A DNA stretch of 64,000 nucleotides from Pontibacillus salipaludis (GCF_014642405.1 NZ_BMIN01000006.1:124001-188000), one strand, 5' to 3'. Shown: positions 25,174 to 34,571, counted from the first letter of the stretch. The notes: generated by a model not told the origin, from the sequence alone. A program made the numbers and translations.

Positions 25174-26058
25174 ATGGCAATTCGTGTGACGCAAAGTATG
25201 TTAACGAACAACATGCTGAGCAATATGAGTAAGAGTTATGAGCAGATGGGGAAGTACCAGGAGCAGCTTTCTACTGGTAAGAAGATCAGTCGCCCTTCAG
25301 ATGATCCGGTTGTAGCCATGAAAGGCATGAACTACCGTACGCAATTGACGGAGATTGAGCAGTTTCAACGTAATATCGGAGAGGTTCATAATTGGATGGA
25401 GAACTCGGATGCTGCCCTTGATAAAACGACTAAGGCACTGCAACGGTTGCGTGAGTTAGCAGTACAATCGAGTAATGGTACTTACGAAACAGGGCAACGA
25501 GAGAACATAGCTGAAGAAGTAAAACAGTTGAAGGATCACTTAAAAGACTTGGCTAATACAAAGGTGAATAACAAATACATTTTTAACGGGAAGAACACTA
25601 CGGAAGCTCCGGTATCAGTTAATCAGACTGATGGTAGCTTGGTCAAAAACTTCAATACTGAATCGGTGAATATTGAGGTCTCAAAAGCTACTAAGCTAAA
25701 TGTTAATATAGACGGTAACGAAGTTTTCGGTAAAGATCTTTTCTCTGATATTGATCAATTTGTTTCCAACCTAAACTCTGGAAAAGACCTTGGTGATTCA
25801 ATTACAGCTATGGATGATAACATAAATAATGTTGTTAATACTCGAGCTGATCTTGGAGCTCGTATGAACCGAGTCGAGCTTGTTGAAGATCGTCTTTCTA
25901 GCCAAGAAGTAATGGCGAACAGAATTCTATCAGATAACGAAGATGCTGAACTTGAAAAGGTTATTACGAAATTAAAGACACAGGAAAGCATTCATCGTGC
26001 AGCATTAAGTGTAGGAGCTCGTGTTATTCAACCTACATTAATGGATTTTCTAAGATAA
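25174..26058 (+). CDS. flgL: Flagellar hook-associated protein 3 (FlgL)
   Basis: The 294-aa flagellin-like protein has an N-terminal flagellin domain (IRVTQSMLTNNMLSNM ... QLSTGKKISRPSDDP) and a C-terminal flagellin helix (ESIHRAALSVGARVIQPTLMDFL). It makes the second junction layer on which filament grows. A perfect hairpin with a T run follows the stop, so expression may drop before the next genes. Confidence 0.97.
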   Translation: MAIRVTQSMLTNNMLSNMSKSYEQMGKYQEQLSTGKKISRPSDDPVVAMKGMNYRTQLTEIEQFQRNIGEVHNWMENSDAALDKTTKALQRLRELAVQSSNGTYETGQRENIAEEVKQLKDHLKDLANTKVNNKYIFNGKNTTEAPVSVNQTDGSLVKNFNTESVNIEVSKATKLNVNIDGNEVFGKDLFSDIDQFVSNLNSGKDLGDSITAMDDNINNVVNTRADLGARMNRVELVEDRLSSQEVMANRILSDNEDAELEKVITKLKTQESIHRAALSVGARVIQPTLMDFLR

Positions 26059-26086
26059 GCTATCTGATCATCAGATAGCTTTTTTA
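26058..26086 (+). terminator. Intrinsic terminator inside the flagellar cluster, after flgL
   Basis: Eleven-base inverted repeat AGCTATCTGAT/ATCAGATAGCT followed by six T, only 20 bases from the next start codon. It probably separates the flgM-flgL transcript from yviE-fliW-csrA, or works partially. Confidence 0.85.
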
Positions 26087-26107
26087 CTCTATTCAGAGGT
26101 GACCTAT

Positions 26108-26701
26108 ATGAAAACTCCTCAAATACGAATTCAATCCACTCCTGCTAAGCTAGGGTTAACAATCCAAAATGCTAAGCATACCTACAATCAACCTAAAACA
26201 GAACAACACATCGAGCAGCCAAAAGCAGGTGTTTCGATTAAGCGAGAGCCTCCTAAGTTATCTATTGATCAAACAAAGGCATGGCAAAACATTGGACTTA
26301 AAAGTGTCTTTGTCCGTGCCGAAGAATATGCAAACCATGCTAAACAAAAAGGGTTAGAACATATTGCAACTATGGCGCAAGAAGGTGATGAGTTGATGAG
26401 AATTGAAAGCGGGGGTAACTCAATTGCATCTCAAGCCAAAAGGATGATTGATGGGCTATGGGAGTTCAATATCCAGCCTGGTGGTCTTCCAGCTTATGAC
26501 TTGGTTGACGTCTCGTTTGAGACTGGCGGAGCAAATATAGATGTTCAACGGAAGGAACCAATACTAAAAGCAACAAAGCGTGGCCCTGAATTTAAATATG
26601 AGCGTGGTCAAGTGACACCTCAAATAGAACAATATTCAGATGTGAAAATTGATTTTGACATTCTTAAATTTAAGGGAGACCGATTTGAAACGAATATATA
26701 A
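26108..26701 (+). CDS. yviE: DUF6470 family protein (YviE-like)
   Basis: The 197-aa protein sits between flgL and fliW, the conserved place of B. subtilis yviE. It begins MKTPQIRIQSTPAKLGLTIQ and has a Gln/Lys/Glu-rich, largely polar sequence with a conserved GLWEFNIQPGGLPAYDLVDV segment. The function of this family is unknown. ATG 26108 follows AGAGGTGA; the GTG at 26099 lies inside the ribosome site. Confidence 0.88.
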   Translation: MKTPQIRIQSTPAKLGLTIQNAKHTYNQPKTEQHIEQPKAGVSIKREPPKLSIDQTKAWQNIGLKSVFVRAEEYANHAKQKGLEHIATMAQEGDELMRIESGGNSIASQAKRMIDGLWEFNIQPGGLPAYDLVDVSFETGGANIDVQRKEPILKATKRGPEFKYERGQVTPQIEQYSDVKIDFDILKFKGDRFETNI

Positions 26702-26714
26702 GAAGTGGTGAGTT

Positions 26715-27161
26715 ATGAATATTCAAACGAAATATTTTGGAGAAGTAGAAGTTAATCGTGATAAAGTTATTCATTTTCCTAATGGGTTACCTGGGTTTGA
26801 GCAAGAACAAGAGTTTGTGGTAATTCCTATAGATGAAGCGGGAATCTATCAGTCTATACAATCAATTATATCGGAAGAGGTTTCATTAGTGATTACCAAT
26901 CCTTATGTCTTCTTTAAAGAGTATGAGTTTTCTTTAGACGACAAAACTCTAGAAACACTTGATATCCAGAATCCGTCTGACCTAGCTGTATTCACTGTTC
27001 TTACACTGCGAGAACCTTTTAGGGATACTACAGCAAACCTTCAGGCTCCTATTATTGTGAACACACGTAACCGAAAAGGGAAGCAGCTCATTTTAACAAA
27101 CACTCCATACAAAACAAGGCATCTTATAGCTGAAGGCGGTGACACGGATGCTCATACTTAA
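26715..27161 (+). CDS. fliW: Flagellar assembly factor FliW
   Basis: The 148-aa protein has the FliW signature [18 protein letters not shown] and a C-terminal KQLILTN segment. FliW binds flagellin and, allosterically, CsrA: free FliW sequesters CsrA so that hag mRNA is translated only when flagellin has been exported. It overlaps csrA by 14 bases, so the two are made in a fixed ratio. The CsrA target is visible upstream of hag (27463-27498). Confidence 0.96.
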   Translation: MNIQTKYFGEVEVNRDKVIHFPNGLPGFEQEQEFVVIPIDEAGIYQSIQSIISEEVSLVITNPYVFFKEYEFSLDDKTLETLDIQNPSDLAVFTVLTLREPFRDTTANLQAPIIVNTRNRKGKQLILTNTPYKTRHLIAEGGDTDAHT

Positions 27162-27375
27162 TAGGAAGAAAGATGAATCGATACAAATCGGGGACGATAT
27201 TGAAATTAAGGTAGTTGCCGTAGAAGGTGATCAAGTGAAAATTGGTATAGAAGCTCCTCGCTCTGTAGATGTGTATCGTAAGGAGATATACATAAAGATT
27301 CAAGAAGAGAATCAGGAAGCGAGTACCGCGTCAGATGAACTTATAAATCTACTGAAAAATTTCAAAAAAGAGTAA
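27148..27375 (+). CDS. csrA: RNA-binding translational repressor CsrA
   Basis: The 75-aa protein begins [20 protein letters not shown] and contains the RNA-contact segment [13 protein letters not shown]. It dimerises and binds GGA motifs to block hag translation. ATG 27148 gives the standard N-terminus; the GTG at 27139 would add three unusual residues. Its TAA stop overlaps the -35 element of the hag promoter (27373-27376). Confidence 0.97.
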   Translation: MLILNRKKDESIQIGDDIEIKVVAVEGDQVKIGIEAPRSVDVYRKEIYIKIQEENQEASTASDELINLLKNFKKE

Positions 27376-27399
27376 ACCTTTGTCGACACCTGCCGATAA
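27373..27399 (+). promoter_or_regulatory. Sigma-D promoter of hag
   Basis: TAAA (27373-27376), 15-base spacer, GCCGATAA (27392-27399), a near-perfect sigma-D promoter. Confidence 0.92.
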
Positions 27400-27462
27400 T
27401 AGATATAGAAGGTTAAGGAATTAAGGCGGCCGACTTTAGACTTTAGCCAAAATACTTAGTTA

Positions 27463-27498
27463 GTTTCACAGGGACGTGAAACTTTACATTCAAGGAGG
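27463..27498 (+). promoter_or_regulatory. CsrA-binding leader of hag: GGA-loop hairpin plus GGA in the ribosome site
   Basis: Perfect 7-bp stem GTTTCAC/GTGAAAC displays AGGGAC in its loop (27463-27482), the ideal form of a CsrA site. A second GGA lies in the ribosome site AAGGAGG (27492-27498), ten bases before the hag ATG. Two sites at this distance match the known double-site repression of flagellin by CsrA. Confidence 0.85.
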
Positions 27499-27507
27499 AA
27501 ATTAAAA

Positions 27508-28323
27508 ATGAGAATTAATCACAATATTGCGGCGTTGAATACTTATCGTCAGCTTTCAAATGCTAACAATGCTTCTTCTAATTCAATGGAAAAGCTATCT
27601 TCTGGTCTACGTATCAATCGTGCAGGTGACGATGCTGCTGGTTTAAGTATTTCTGAAAAAATGAGAGGCCAAATTCGCGGATTAGATCAAGCGTCCCGTA
27701 ACTCTCAAGATGGAATTTCGATGATTCAAACAGCTGAAGGTGCATTAAATGAAACACACTCTATTCTTCAGCGTATGAGAGAACTAGCAGTACAAGGTGG
27801 TAACGATACAAATGGAACTAAGGATCGTGCTGCCATTGAGTCAGAGTTAGATCAATTAGCGGATGAAATCACACGAATCTCTAATCAAACAGAGTTTAAT
27901 AAGAAGAACCTACTAGATGGGAGTATGGATGCAACTCTACAAATAGGAGCAAATGATGGGCAGACTATAAATATTAGTATTGCTACTATGAGCGCTTCCG
28001 CACTAACAGTAGATGCGGGTAGTATATCAGTTGATACGGCTGCAAATGCAAGTGCTGCTCTTGATAAAATTGATACAGCAATTGAAGCAGTTTCATCAGA
28101 GCGTTCATCTCTAGGAGCATACCAAAACCGCCTAGAGCACACTATTAATAATCTTGATACATCTTCAGAGAACTTAACAGCCTCAGAGTCAAGAATCCGT
28201 GACGTTGATATGGCAAAAGAAATGATGAACCAAACCAAATCTTCTATCTTGTCTCAAGCATCACAAGCAATGTTGGCTAAAGCAAATCAACAGCCACAAG
28301 GAGTTCTGCAACTATTACGTTAA
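27508..28323 (+). CDS. hag: Flagellin (Hag)
   Basis: The 271-aa protein has conserved flagellin ends: MRINHNIAALNTYRQL with EKLSSGLRINRAGDDAAGL at the N-terminus and SESRIRDVDMAKEMM with SILSQASQAMLAKANQ at the C-terminus. The variable surface domain is minimal (about residues 140-190), as in B. subtilis, and Ser/Thr-rich (SIATMSASALTVDAGSI), offering possible O-glycosylation sites for the island that follows. Export is by the flagellar type III apparatus, so no signal peptide is present. A strong terminator follows. Confidence 0.98.
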   Translation: MRINHNIAALNTYRQLSNANNASSNSMEKLSSGLRINRAGDDAAGLSISEKMRGQIRGLDQASRNSQDGISMIQTAEGALNETHSILQRMRELAVQGGNDTNGTKDRAAIESELDQLADEITRISNQTEFNKKNLLDGSMDATLQIGANDGQTINISIATMSASALTVDAGSISVDTAANASAALDKIDTAIEAVSSERSSLGAYQNRLEHTINNLDTSSENLTASESRIRDVDMAKEMMNQTKSSILSQASQAMLAKANQQPQGVLQLLR

Positions 28324-28347
28324 GTCTTATAAAATTGTATATTTAAA

Positions 28348-28392
28348 AAATAGTATCGCATTAGGATTGACTTTAATGCGATACTATTTTAA
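28348..28392 (+). terminator. hag terminator
   Basis: Sixteen-base perfect stem AAATAGTATCGCATTA with its complement, loop of ten bases, then TTTAATT. It lies 26 bases before the next start, so the glycosyltransferase gene probably depends on read-through or a promoter I do not see. Confidence 0.9.
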
Positions 28393-28417
28393 TTCAACAA
28401 ACATGAGGTGCATTGAC

Positions 28418-30340
28418 ATGTCGGAATCATTATTATCACTTTGTATGATCGTTAAAGATGAAGAATCTACATTGAATAGGTGTCTCCAAACTGTCCAGGG
28501 AATTGTGGATGAAATCGTAATAGTCGACACAGGTTCTTCGGATAGTACAAAAAGTATTGCTAATTTATATACAGAAAAGGTTCATAACTTTACTTGGAAC
28601 AACAACTTTTCTCAAGCCAGGAATTATGCTGCATCAAAAGCTAAGGGGCAGTGGATTCTTGTAATAGATGCTGATGAATATGTGGATAGCCAAAACCTAT
28701 TAGAATTGAAAGAAGAGCTATATCAAGCCTCAGCTGACAATTACATATATAAGGTTAATATTGTGAATTTCGCTGGAAATAATGGAGAAGAACTTATACA
28801 GCACCAGCATGGAAGAATTTATAGGAACATCGATTCAATAAAATTTGATAGGCCTATCCATGAGCAGCTAACCTTAAATGGAGAAGTAATTAATGGTAAA
28901 GAGTCTTCCTTGGTTATTTATCATTCAGGTTACATAAGTGATGTGGTGAAAAAGAAAAAAAAAGGAGTTAGAAATAAAGAGTTAATACAAAGAGAGTTAA
29001 AAAAGCAAAATGTTAATGCTTTTGATTATTTTAACTTGGGAAACGAATATAACATGATTGGTGAACATGAAGAAGCGTTAGCTTGCTATAGGAAAGCTTT
29101 TATTATGAAGAAAGATTTCTCTTATACATGGGTCCCATTTAACGTAGTACAACTTATTCATACTCTTATTTCTTTAAAAAGGTTCTCTGAAGCTCTAGAT
29201 GTAATAATTGATGCTGAAGCTATCTGGGAGGATGCAATAGACTTCCAATATTTAAAAGGGCTGATCTATTTCCAACAGAATAGATATGAAGATTCGAAGA
29301 GCGTTCTTAAGCCTCTTTTAGAAAAAGAGGGTAAATATAATAAAGTATTAGTAAGCTTGAATTATAAGAATATTTATCCTTTAAATATTCTAGGTAACAT
29401 AGCTGTAATAGAAGGTGAAGACAAAAAGGCTGTGAAATATTTTTCTGAGTCCTTACAACATAACAAGCATCAAAAAAATGTGCTAGTTGACTTAATTAGA
29501 ATCCTCCTTATTTACCATAATGAGGAAGAGGTTGAAGGGTATATTGAAAAATTAAACATTAATGGAGACAAAAATCAATTATTGGAGACTATTAGATTAC
29601 TATATTTGATACCGGCTCCTTCAATTGCTTACGACTTTTTTAAAAGGATAGAATTCCCTTTAGAAATAAATAAAGGGCTTAAAATAAAACAAAATCTTTT
29701 ATCACAAAATATTAAGGCGTTAAAAGGCTCACTTTTACAACTATCTATAGAAGAATTGCAATTACTCATAAAAAAACAAGTTGTCGATATTTATGACATT
29801 TCTATTATTCTATATCAAATCCCCTCACTATATGAAGACATCACTAGTATGTTAGTTGGTGAACAAAGGTTTTTTGTAGATAAGATGCTATCGAGTTACA
29901 TAGTCAAAAATGTATATATTCCCAACTATCTTGAATTGCTAGAGAGATGTATAAAATATAAATACTTCGATACGTTTGAACAATTATTAAAGAAACGAGA
30001 TGATGAGAATTCAGCTCTGACTTTACATATTGGTCATTATTTATATCGTAATGACTTTAAACAACTAGCATTAGATTACTACTTACTAGTTCGAGATGAA
30101 GATAAGTTGGATGAGATTTCTATCATAAGGATTTGTGAGCGACTTATTGAGGGAGATCAGGTAGATAATGCTCTGCGCTTATTATTCTCTTTCTTAGAGA
30201 ATGGTAGATCCGAATTTCTATTATATAAAAAATCAGTAGAATTGTTAGAATTAATTGGAGCAAATGAAGATAAAGGTAAAGTTGCTAGGGAAGGGTTAAA
30301 GGTTTATCCCCGAAGCAACTGGTTATTAAAGAATTCTTAA
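28418..30340 (+). CDS. Family 2 glycosyltransferase with TPR-like tail (probable flagellin glycosyltransferase)
   Basis: The 640-aa protein has an N-terminal GT-A domain (residues 1-190) with LCMIVKDEESTLNRCLQTV, VDEIVIVDTGSSDSTK and the DXD-like VIDADEYV, followed by about 400 residues of helical pairs resembling tetratricopeptide repeats (for example YFNLGNEYNMIGEHEEALAC). A GT2 domain fused to TPRs next to hag is typical of flagellin O-glycosyltransferases, where the helical repeats hold the protein acceptor. ATG 28418 follows GAGGTG; the frame extending back to 28367 lies in the hag terminator and is discarded. The gene is much more AT-rich than its flagellar neighbours, suggesting transfer. 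Confidence 0.88.
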   Translation: MSESLLSLCMIVKDEESTLNRCLQTVQGIVDEIVIVDTGSSDSTKSIANLYTEKVHNFTWNNNFSQARNYAASKAKGQWILVIDADEYVDSQNLLELKEELYQASADNYIYKVNIVNFAGNNGEELIQHQHGRIYRNIDSIKFDRPIHEQLTLNGEVINGKESSLVIYHSGYISDVVKKKKKGVRNKELIQRELKKQNVNAFDYFNLGNEYNMIGEHEEALACYRKAFIMKKDFSYTWVPFNVVQLIHTLISLKRFSEALDVIIDAEAIWEDAIDFQYLKGLIYFQQNRYEDSKSVLKPLLEKEGKYNKVLVSLNYKNIYPLNILGNIAVIEGEDKKAVKYFSESLQHNKHQKNVLVDLIRILLIYHNEEEVEGYIEKLNINGDKNQLLETIRLLYLIPAPSIAYDFFKRIEFPLEINKGLKIKQNLLSQNIKALKGSLLQLSIEELQLLIKKQVVDIYDISIILYQIPSLYEDITSMLVGEQRFFVDKMLSSYIVKNVYIPNYLELLERCIKYKYFDTFEQLLKKRDDENSALTLHIGHYLYRNDFKQLALDYYLLVRDEDKLDEISIIRICERLIEGDQVDNALRLLFSFLENGRSEFLLYKKSVELLELIGANEDKGKVAREGLKVYPRSNWLLKNS

Positions 30341-30377
30341 AGATTATCATCACACAGTAGGAAGGAAAACGAATGTT

Positions 30378-31301
30378 ATGTTTGATTCAACTACAAAAAA
30401 ACCGTTAGTTTCGATCGTTATACAAACATATAATCAAAAAGAGTACTTAGAACAGGCTATATTAAGCTGTCTTAGTCAAAACTATAATAATATAGAAATA
30501 TTGGTGGCGGATGATTGTTCAACAGATGGAACAGATATTATGATGAACAAGTATAAAGATATGCATAATATTAGGTACATCCAAAGTGAAGTTAACTTAG
30601 GGGCAGGGGGGAATACGAAAGATTTATTGTATAATAAAGTAGACTCCAAATATGCGCTAATATTAAATCATGATGACTATCTGTTGAATGATGATTTCAT
30701 TTCATTAGCTGTCGAACGTTTCTCTTCTAATCCTAACTTATCTTTTGTTTGGGCTAACTGTAAAGTCCTATACGAGAAGAGTGGAGAAACGAGAGATACT
30801 GACTTTGACATAAAAGAAGTCAGTAAAGGTGAAGATTATTTCCTAGGGTATGAATCCCCCTCATACCCCCACGTTACTGGGATACTAACTACCGTTTTTG
30901 ATGTTGAGAAATTACGGGACTCTGGATTTGGAAACGAAAAAACTAAAAGTCAGGACACGTTTATACATCTAAATTTAATGCTACAAGGTGATGTGGGTTT
31001 CATTTCTGATGTTGCTGCTACTTACCGTGTGCATTCTCAAAGCCTTTCTTTTAATATGCCATTAGATCATGATAAAACAACTTTAGAAGAATTTAAGAAC
31101 CTAAAAACGAAGGCAATGAGATACAAGAATATAGATGTTACTAAATTGGATATCTGGTTAAGTAATAGGGTGTTTTCGTACGTGTTTTGGAGGTTTACGA
31201 CTTTGTGGAACCAAAATAACAAAAAAGAATCATTAAAGTTACTCATGGAGATAGCTGATGATTATCCGGAGGCTTATGAAAAAATCCTCAATAGTATATA
31301 G
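30378..31301 (+). CDS. Family 2 glycosyltransferase
   Basis: The 307-aa protein has a GT-A fold: VSIVIQTYNQKEYLEQAILSC, then ILVADDCSTDGTD, and the metal motif LNHDDYL. It has no membrane segment. It probably adds a sugar built from the nucleotide-sugar pathway downstream, possibly elongating the glycan begun by the preceding enzyme; that assignment is inference from position. AT-rich like the rest of the island. About 218 bp without a gene follow (31302-31519). Confidence 0.88.
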   Translation: MFDSTTKKPLVSIVIQTYNQKEYLEQAILSCLSQNYNNIEILVADDCSTDGTDIMMNKYKDMHNIRYIQSEVNLGAGGNTKDLLYNKVDSKYALILNHDDYLLNDDFISLAVERFSSNPNLSFVWANCKVLYEKSGETRDTDFDIKEVSKGEDYFLGYESPSYPHVTGILTTVFDVEKLRDSGFGNEKTKSQDTFIHLNLMLQGDVGFISDVAATYRVHSQSLSFNMPLDHDKTTLEEFKNLKTKAMRYKNIDVTKLDIWLSNRVFSYVFWRFTTLWNQNNKKESLKLLMEIADDYPEAYEKILNSI

Positions 31302-31519
31302 ATTATATTTTTTAGGTACTTACAATATTAAAACTATTACAGTATACTAGAAAATTTATAATATTTATTAATACTATAATTAACAAGTGTCTGTATAGTG
31401 GGTTTATATAGCAACATCTTTTCTTTATACATACTAGTACATAGAAATAATCTAATTAACTTAATATATAAGTCAAAACGTAATAAAATTTTTGTCCTTG
31501 TTAACAAAGGAGATTATAA

Positions 31520-32629
31520 ATGCCTGAGAAAAAGATAAATGTAACTAAACCATATCTCCCTCCTAAAAGAGAGTATGAAGAGTTACTAAATATAATTTGG
31601 GAAAACAATTGGCTAACTAATAATGGACCATTGGAAAATGAGTTAGAAGCAAGTTTAGCGGATTTCCTAGAGGTTAAAAATGTATCCCTTTTTTCAAATG
31701 GACATTCAGCTTTAGATATAGCGATTAAAGCACTTAGTTTATCTGGTGAGGTAATTACTACTCCATTTACTTTCCCATCCACTACACACGCCATAACATC
31801 AAATGGTCTTAAACCAGTTTTCTGTGATATTGAATTGACCTCTTTTAATATAGATATAACAAAGATAGAGGAATTAATTACAGAAAACACTTCAGCTATT
31901 ATCCCTGTTCATGTATTTGGAAACCCTTGTGATGTGAACGCGATATATAATTTGGCGAAAAAATATGAATTAAAGGTTATTTATGATGCAGCACATGCAT
32001 TTGGTGTCCGTGCCAATAATCAGAGTATTGCAAAATACGGTGATATAGCTATGTTTAGTTTACATGCTACCAAAGCGTTCCACTCTGTTGAAGGAGGGGT
32101 ATTAACATATAAAGATAACAAATTAAAAAAACGTTTTGAGCAATTAAGAAATTTTGGGTTATCTAATGATGGCGATGCAGAGATGGTCGCGGGAAATGCA
32201 AAATTAAGTGAATTTCATGCTGCGATGGGAATTCTGAACCTAAAATATCTTGATAAGCAAATTAAATGCAGGAAAGAGATTGCTGATTACTATAATGATC
32301 ATTTACAAGATTTAAAGGGCATAAGGTTAATACAGCCACATCAAAATCAACAAAACTATGCTTATTTCCCAATAATAGTAGACAGTTCTGAGTTCGGACT
32401 TACCAGAGATCAACTTAAAAGAAAACTAGAGAAGAACGGAATTAATGTAAGAAGATACTTTTATCCGTTAACTCCTAACTTAAGTTGTTATAACTATCAC
32501 TCTAATCACTTAATCAATGCAACCTATGTTTCAAACAACATATTAACGCTACCTATTTATCCGAATATGAACATAAATGATGCGAAATATATTGTAGAAG
32601 TAATTAGAAGTGAAGAGCAAGGTGAATAA
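31520..32629 (+). CDS. dTDP-4-amino-4,6-dideoxyglucose-type aminotransferase (VioA-like)
   Basis: The 369-aa DegT/DnrJ/EryC1/StrS-family PLP enzyme starts INVTKPYLPPKREYEELL and NNWLTNNGPLENEL, very like VioA. It also shows PVHVFGNPCDVNAI, YDAAHAFGV (Asp binding the PLP nitrogen) and the Lys in SLHATKAFHSVEGGV that forms the Schiff base. VioA transaminates dTDP-4-keto-6-deoxyglucose to dTDP-viosamine. The next two genes make precisely that keto sugar. A 3-amino specificity (FdtB/QdtB type) would need a ketoisomerase, which is absent. RBS AAAGGAG. Confidence 0.85.
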   Translation: MPEKKINVTKPYLPPKREYEELLNIIWENNWLTNNGPLENELEASLADFLEVKNVSLFSNGHSALDIAIKALSLSGEVITTPFTFPSTTHAITSNGLKPVFCDIELTSFNIDITKIEELITENTSAIIPVHVFGNPCDVNAIYNLAKKYELKVIYDAAHAFGVRANNQSIAKYGDIAMFSLHATKAFHSVEGGVLTYKDNKLKKRFEQLRNFGLSNDGDAEMVAGNAKLSEFHAAMGILNLKYLDKQIKCRKEIADYYNDHLQDLKGIRLIQPHQNQQNYAYFPIIVDSSEFGLTRDQLKRKLEKNGINVRRYFYPLTPNLSCYNYHSNHLINATYVSNNILTLPIYPNMNINDAKYIVEVIRSEEQGE

Positions 32630-32631
32630 AT

Positions 32632-33510
32632 ATGAAGGGGATTATCTTAGCAGGTGGCTTAGGAACAAGGTTATACCCTCTGACTAAGTCAATATCTAAA
32701 CAATTGTTACCGATATATGATAAACCGATGATCTATTACTCTTTATCAGTGTTAATGTTGGCAGGAATAAGAGAGGTGCTAATTATAACAACCTCAAGAG
32801 ACATACAAATATATCGGGACTTATTGGGAGATGGGAGCCACTTAGGTATGTCATTTGATTATAAGGTTCAAGAAGAGCCAAATGGATTAGCCCAAGCATT
32901 TATTATTGGAGAGGACTTTATTGGTTCATCTTCAGTTGCATTAATATTAGGCGATAACTTATTTTACGGATCAGATTTTGGCAACAAGGTATATAATAGC
33001 GCGAAGCTTACAACAGGCTGTAAAATTTTTGGATGCTTTGTCAATGATCCAAAGAATTATGGTGTAGTCGAAGTGGATGATTCTAACAATGTTACTTCAA
33101 TAGAAGAAAAACCAGAAGAACCTAAATCTTCCTTAGCGGTTCCTGGGTTATACTTCTTTGATAATAAGGTAGTGAAGATTGCTAAGCAAGTTCAACCTTC
33201 TAAAAGAGGGGAACTGGAAATAACATCAATAATTGAGGCATATATGAACTCAAGGGACTTAAAAATTGAGGTTTTAGGAAGAGGGCTGACTTGGCTGGAT
33301 ACTGGAACACATGAATCTTTATTAGAGGCATCAAATTTTGTGGAAACCGTTCAAAAACGACAAGGTTTATTCATCGCATGTTTAGAGGAGATCGCTTACA
33401 GACGTGGATATATAAATGAGAGAGATCTATACCACATTGCTCAACCAATATGCAGTACTGCCTATGGCCAATATTTACTGGATATCGTCCGAAAAGGTGG
33501 GAGACTTTGA
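32632..33510 (+). CDS. rfbA: Glucose-1-phosphate thymidylyltransferase RfbA
   Basis: The 292-aa enzyme has the nucleotidyltransferase signature MKGIILAGGLGTRLYPLT, LILGDNLFYG and the VEVDDSNNV/EEKPEEPKS region, ending in the long-form RmlA C-terminus (RGYINERDLYHIA). It makes dTDP-glucose from glucose-1-P and dTTP. It starts 2 bases after the aminotransferase stop and overlaps rfbB by 4 bases, so the genes are co-translated. It is the first enzyme of the island's sugar pathway. Confidence 0.95.
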   Translation: MKGIILAGGLGTRLYPLTKSISKQLLPIYDKPMIYYSLSVLMLAGIREVLIITTSRDIQIYRDLLGDGSHLGMSFDYKVQEEPNGLAQAFIIGEDFIGSSSVALILGDNLFYGSDFGNKVYNSAKLTTGCKIFGCFVNDPKNYGVVEVDDSNNVTSIEEKPEEPKSSLAVPGLYFFDNKVVKIAKQVQPSKRGELEITSIIEAYMNSRDLKIEVLGRGLTWLDTGTHESLLEASNFVETVQKRQGLFIACLEEIAYRRGYINERDLYHIAQPICSTAYGQYLLDIVRKGGRL

Positions 33511-34511
33511 AAATATTAATAACAGGTGGCGCAGGTTTTATAGGGACGAATTTTATAAGGTACTTAATTAGTAAATATAATTATACAATAGTTAACCTGG
33601 ATAAATTAACTTACGCTGGTAATTTGAATAACCTGAAGGAAATTAAGGAAAATCTAAATTACAACTTCGTTGAAGGAGATATCACAGATCGTGGATTATT
33701 GCATGAGATATTCGAAAAATACTCTATAGAAGTTGTTATTAACTTTGCTGCCGAGTCACATGTAGATCGAAGCATTGAAGACCCCTCAAAATTTTTAAAT
33801 ACAAATACTTTAGGGACACAAGCCTTATTAGATACCTCTTTAAAGTTTTGGGGTGACCATCAAGGTGTTAATGGTTTTGGGAATCCTAATGTTAAATTTA
33901 TTCAAATATCTACAGATGAGGTATATGGCACATTAGGTCGCGAGGGATTCTTTTCTGAAAACTCTCTTATTCAACCAAGCAGTCCTTATTCTGCATCTAA
34001 AGCTTCTGCTGATTTGTTAGTAAGCGCATATAATAAAACCTATGGTCTACCTATAAATATCACCAGATGTTCTAACAACTACGGCCCATATCAACTACCT
34101 GAAAAGCTAATTCCAATGATAATCCAACAAGCTCAAACTAAAAATAAAATCCCTATATACGGGGATGGGAAGCAAATTAGAGATTGGCTCCATGTAGATG
34201 ACCATTGCCGAGCAATTGATAGAGTTTTACATAATGGGAGAATCGGAGAAACCTATAATATTGGTGGGAATAATGAAGAAAAAAATATTAATCTAGTTTA
34301 TAAAATTTTAGATGAACTGAGAATAAAGGAAGACCTAGTAGAGTTTGTTAGTGATAGACCCGGGCACGATTATAGGTATGCAATTGATAATACTAAAATT
34401 AATCGTGAGCTAGGGTGGGAGCCTTCTTTTACATTTCAAGAAGGTCTAAAACATACAATAAATTGGTATCTTAATAATCAGGATTGGACTAAAGAACTTA
34501 AGTTTGATTAA
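33507..34511 (+). CDS. rfbB: dTDP-glucose 4,6-dehydratase RfbB
   Basis: The 334-aa extended short-chain dehydrogenase has the NAD site TGGAGFIGTNFIRYL, the catalytic Thr-Asp-Glu in STDEVYG, the YxxxK in YSASKASAD, and the RCSNNYGPYQ family motif. It converts dTDP-glucose to dTDP-4-keto-6-deoxyglucose, the aminotransferase substrate. I place the start at TTG 33507 (AAGGTGGGAG site, TTGA overlap with rfbA) because an upstream ATG would require 57 bases of overlapping, non-homologous sequence. No rfbC or rfbD is present, which excludes rhamnose as the product. Confidence 0.94.
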   Translation: MKILITGGAGFIGTNFIRYLISKYNYTIVNLDKLTYAGNLNNLKEIKENLNYNFVEGDITDRGLLHEIFEKYSIEVVINFAAESHVDRSIEDPSKFLNTNTLGTQALLDTSLKFWGDHQGVNGFGNPNVKFIQISTDEVYGTLGREGFFSENSLIQPSSPYSASKASADLLVSAYNKTYGLPINITRCSNNYGPYQLPEKLIPMIIQQAQTKNKIPIYGDGKQIRDWLHVDDHCRAIDRVLHNGRIGETYNIGGNNEEKNINLVYKILDELRIKEDLVEFVSDRPGHDYRYAIDNTKINRELGWEPSFTFQEGLKHTINWYLNNQDWTKELKFD

Positions 34512-34571
34512 TTTTCTACTGAAATGTGTTAATGATCGAGAAATGAATTTAAAGTAAATGGAGTGGTTTAC

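Noticed and set aside
33450-33506. N-terminal extension of RfbB (MQYCLWPIF...)
   Set aside because: It overlaps rfbA in another frame and is unlike the normal start of dTDP-glucose dehydratases; TTG 33507 fits.
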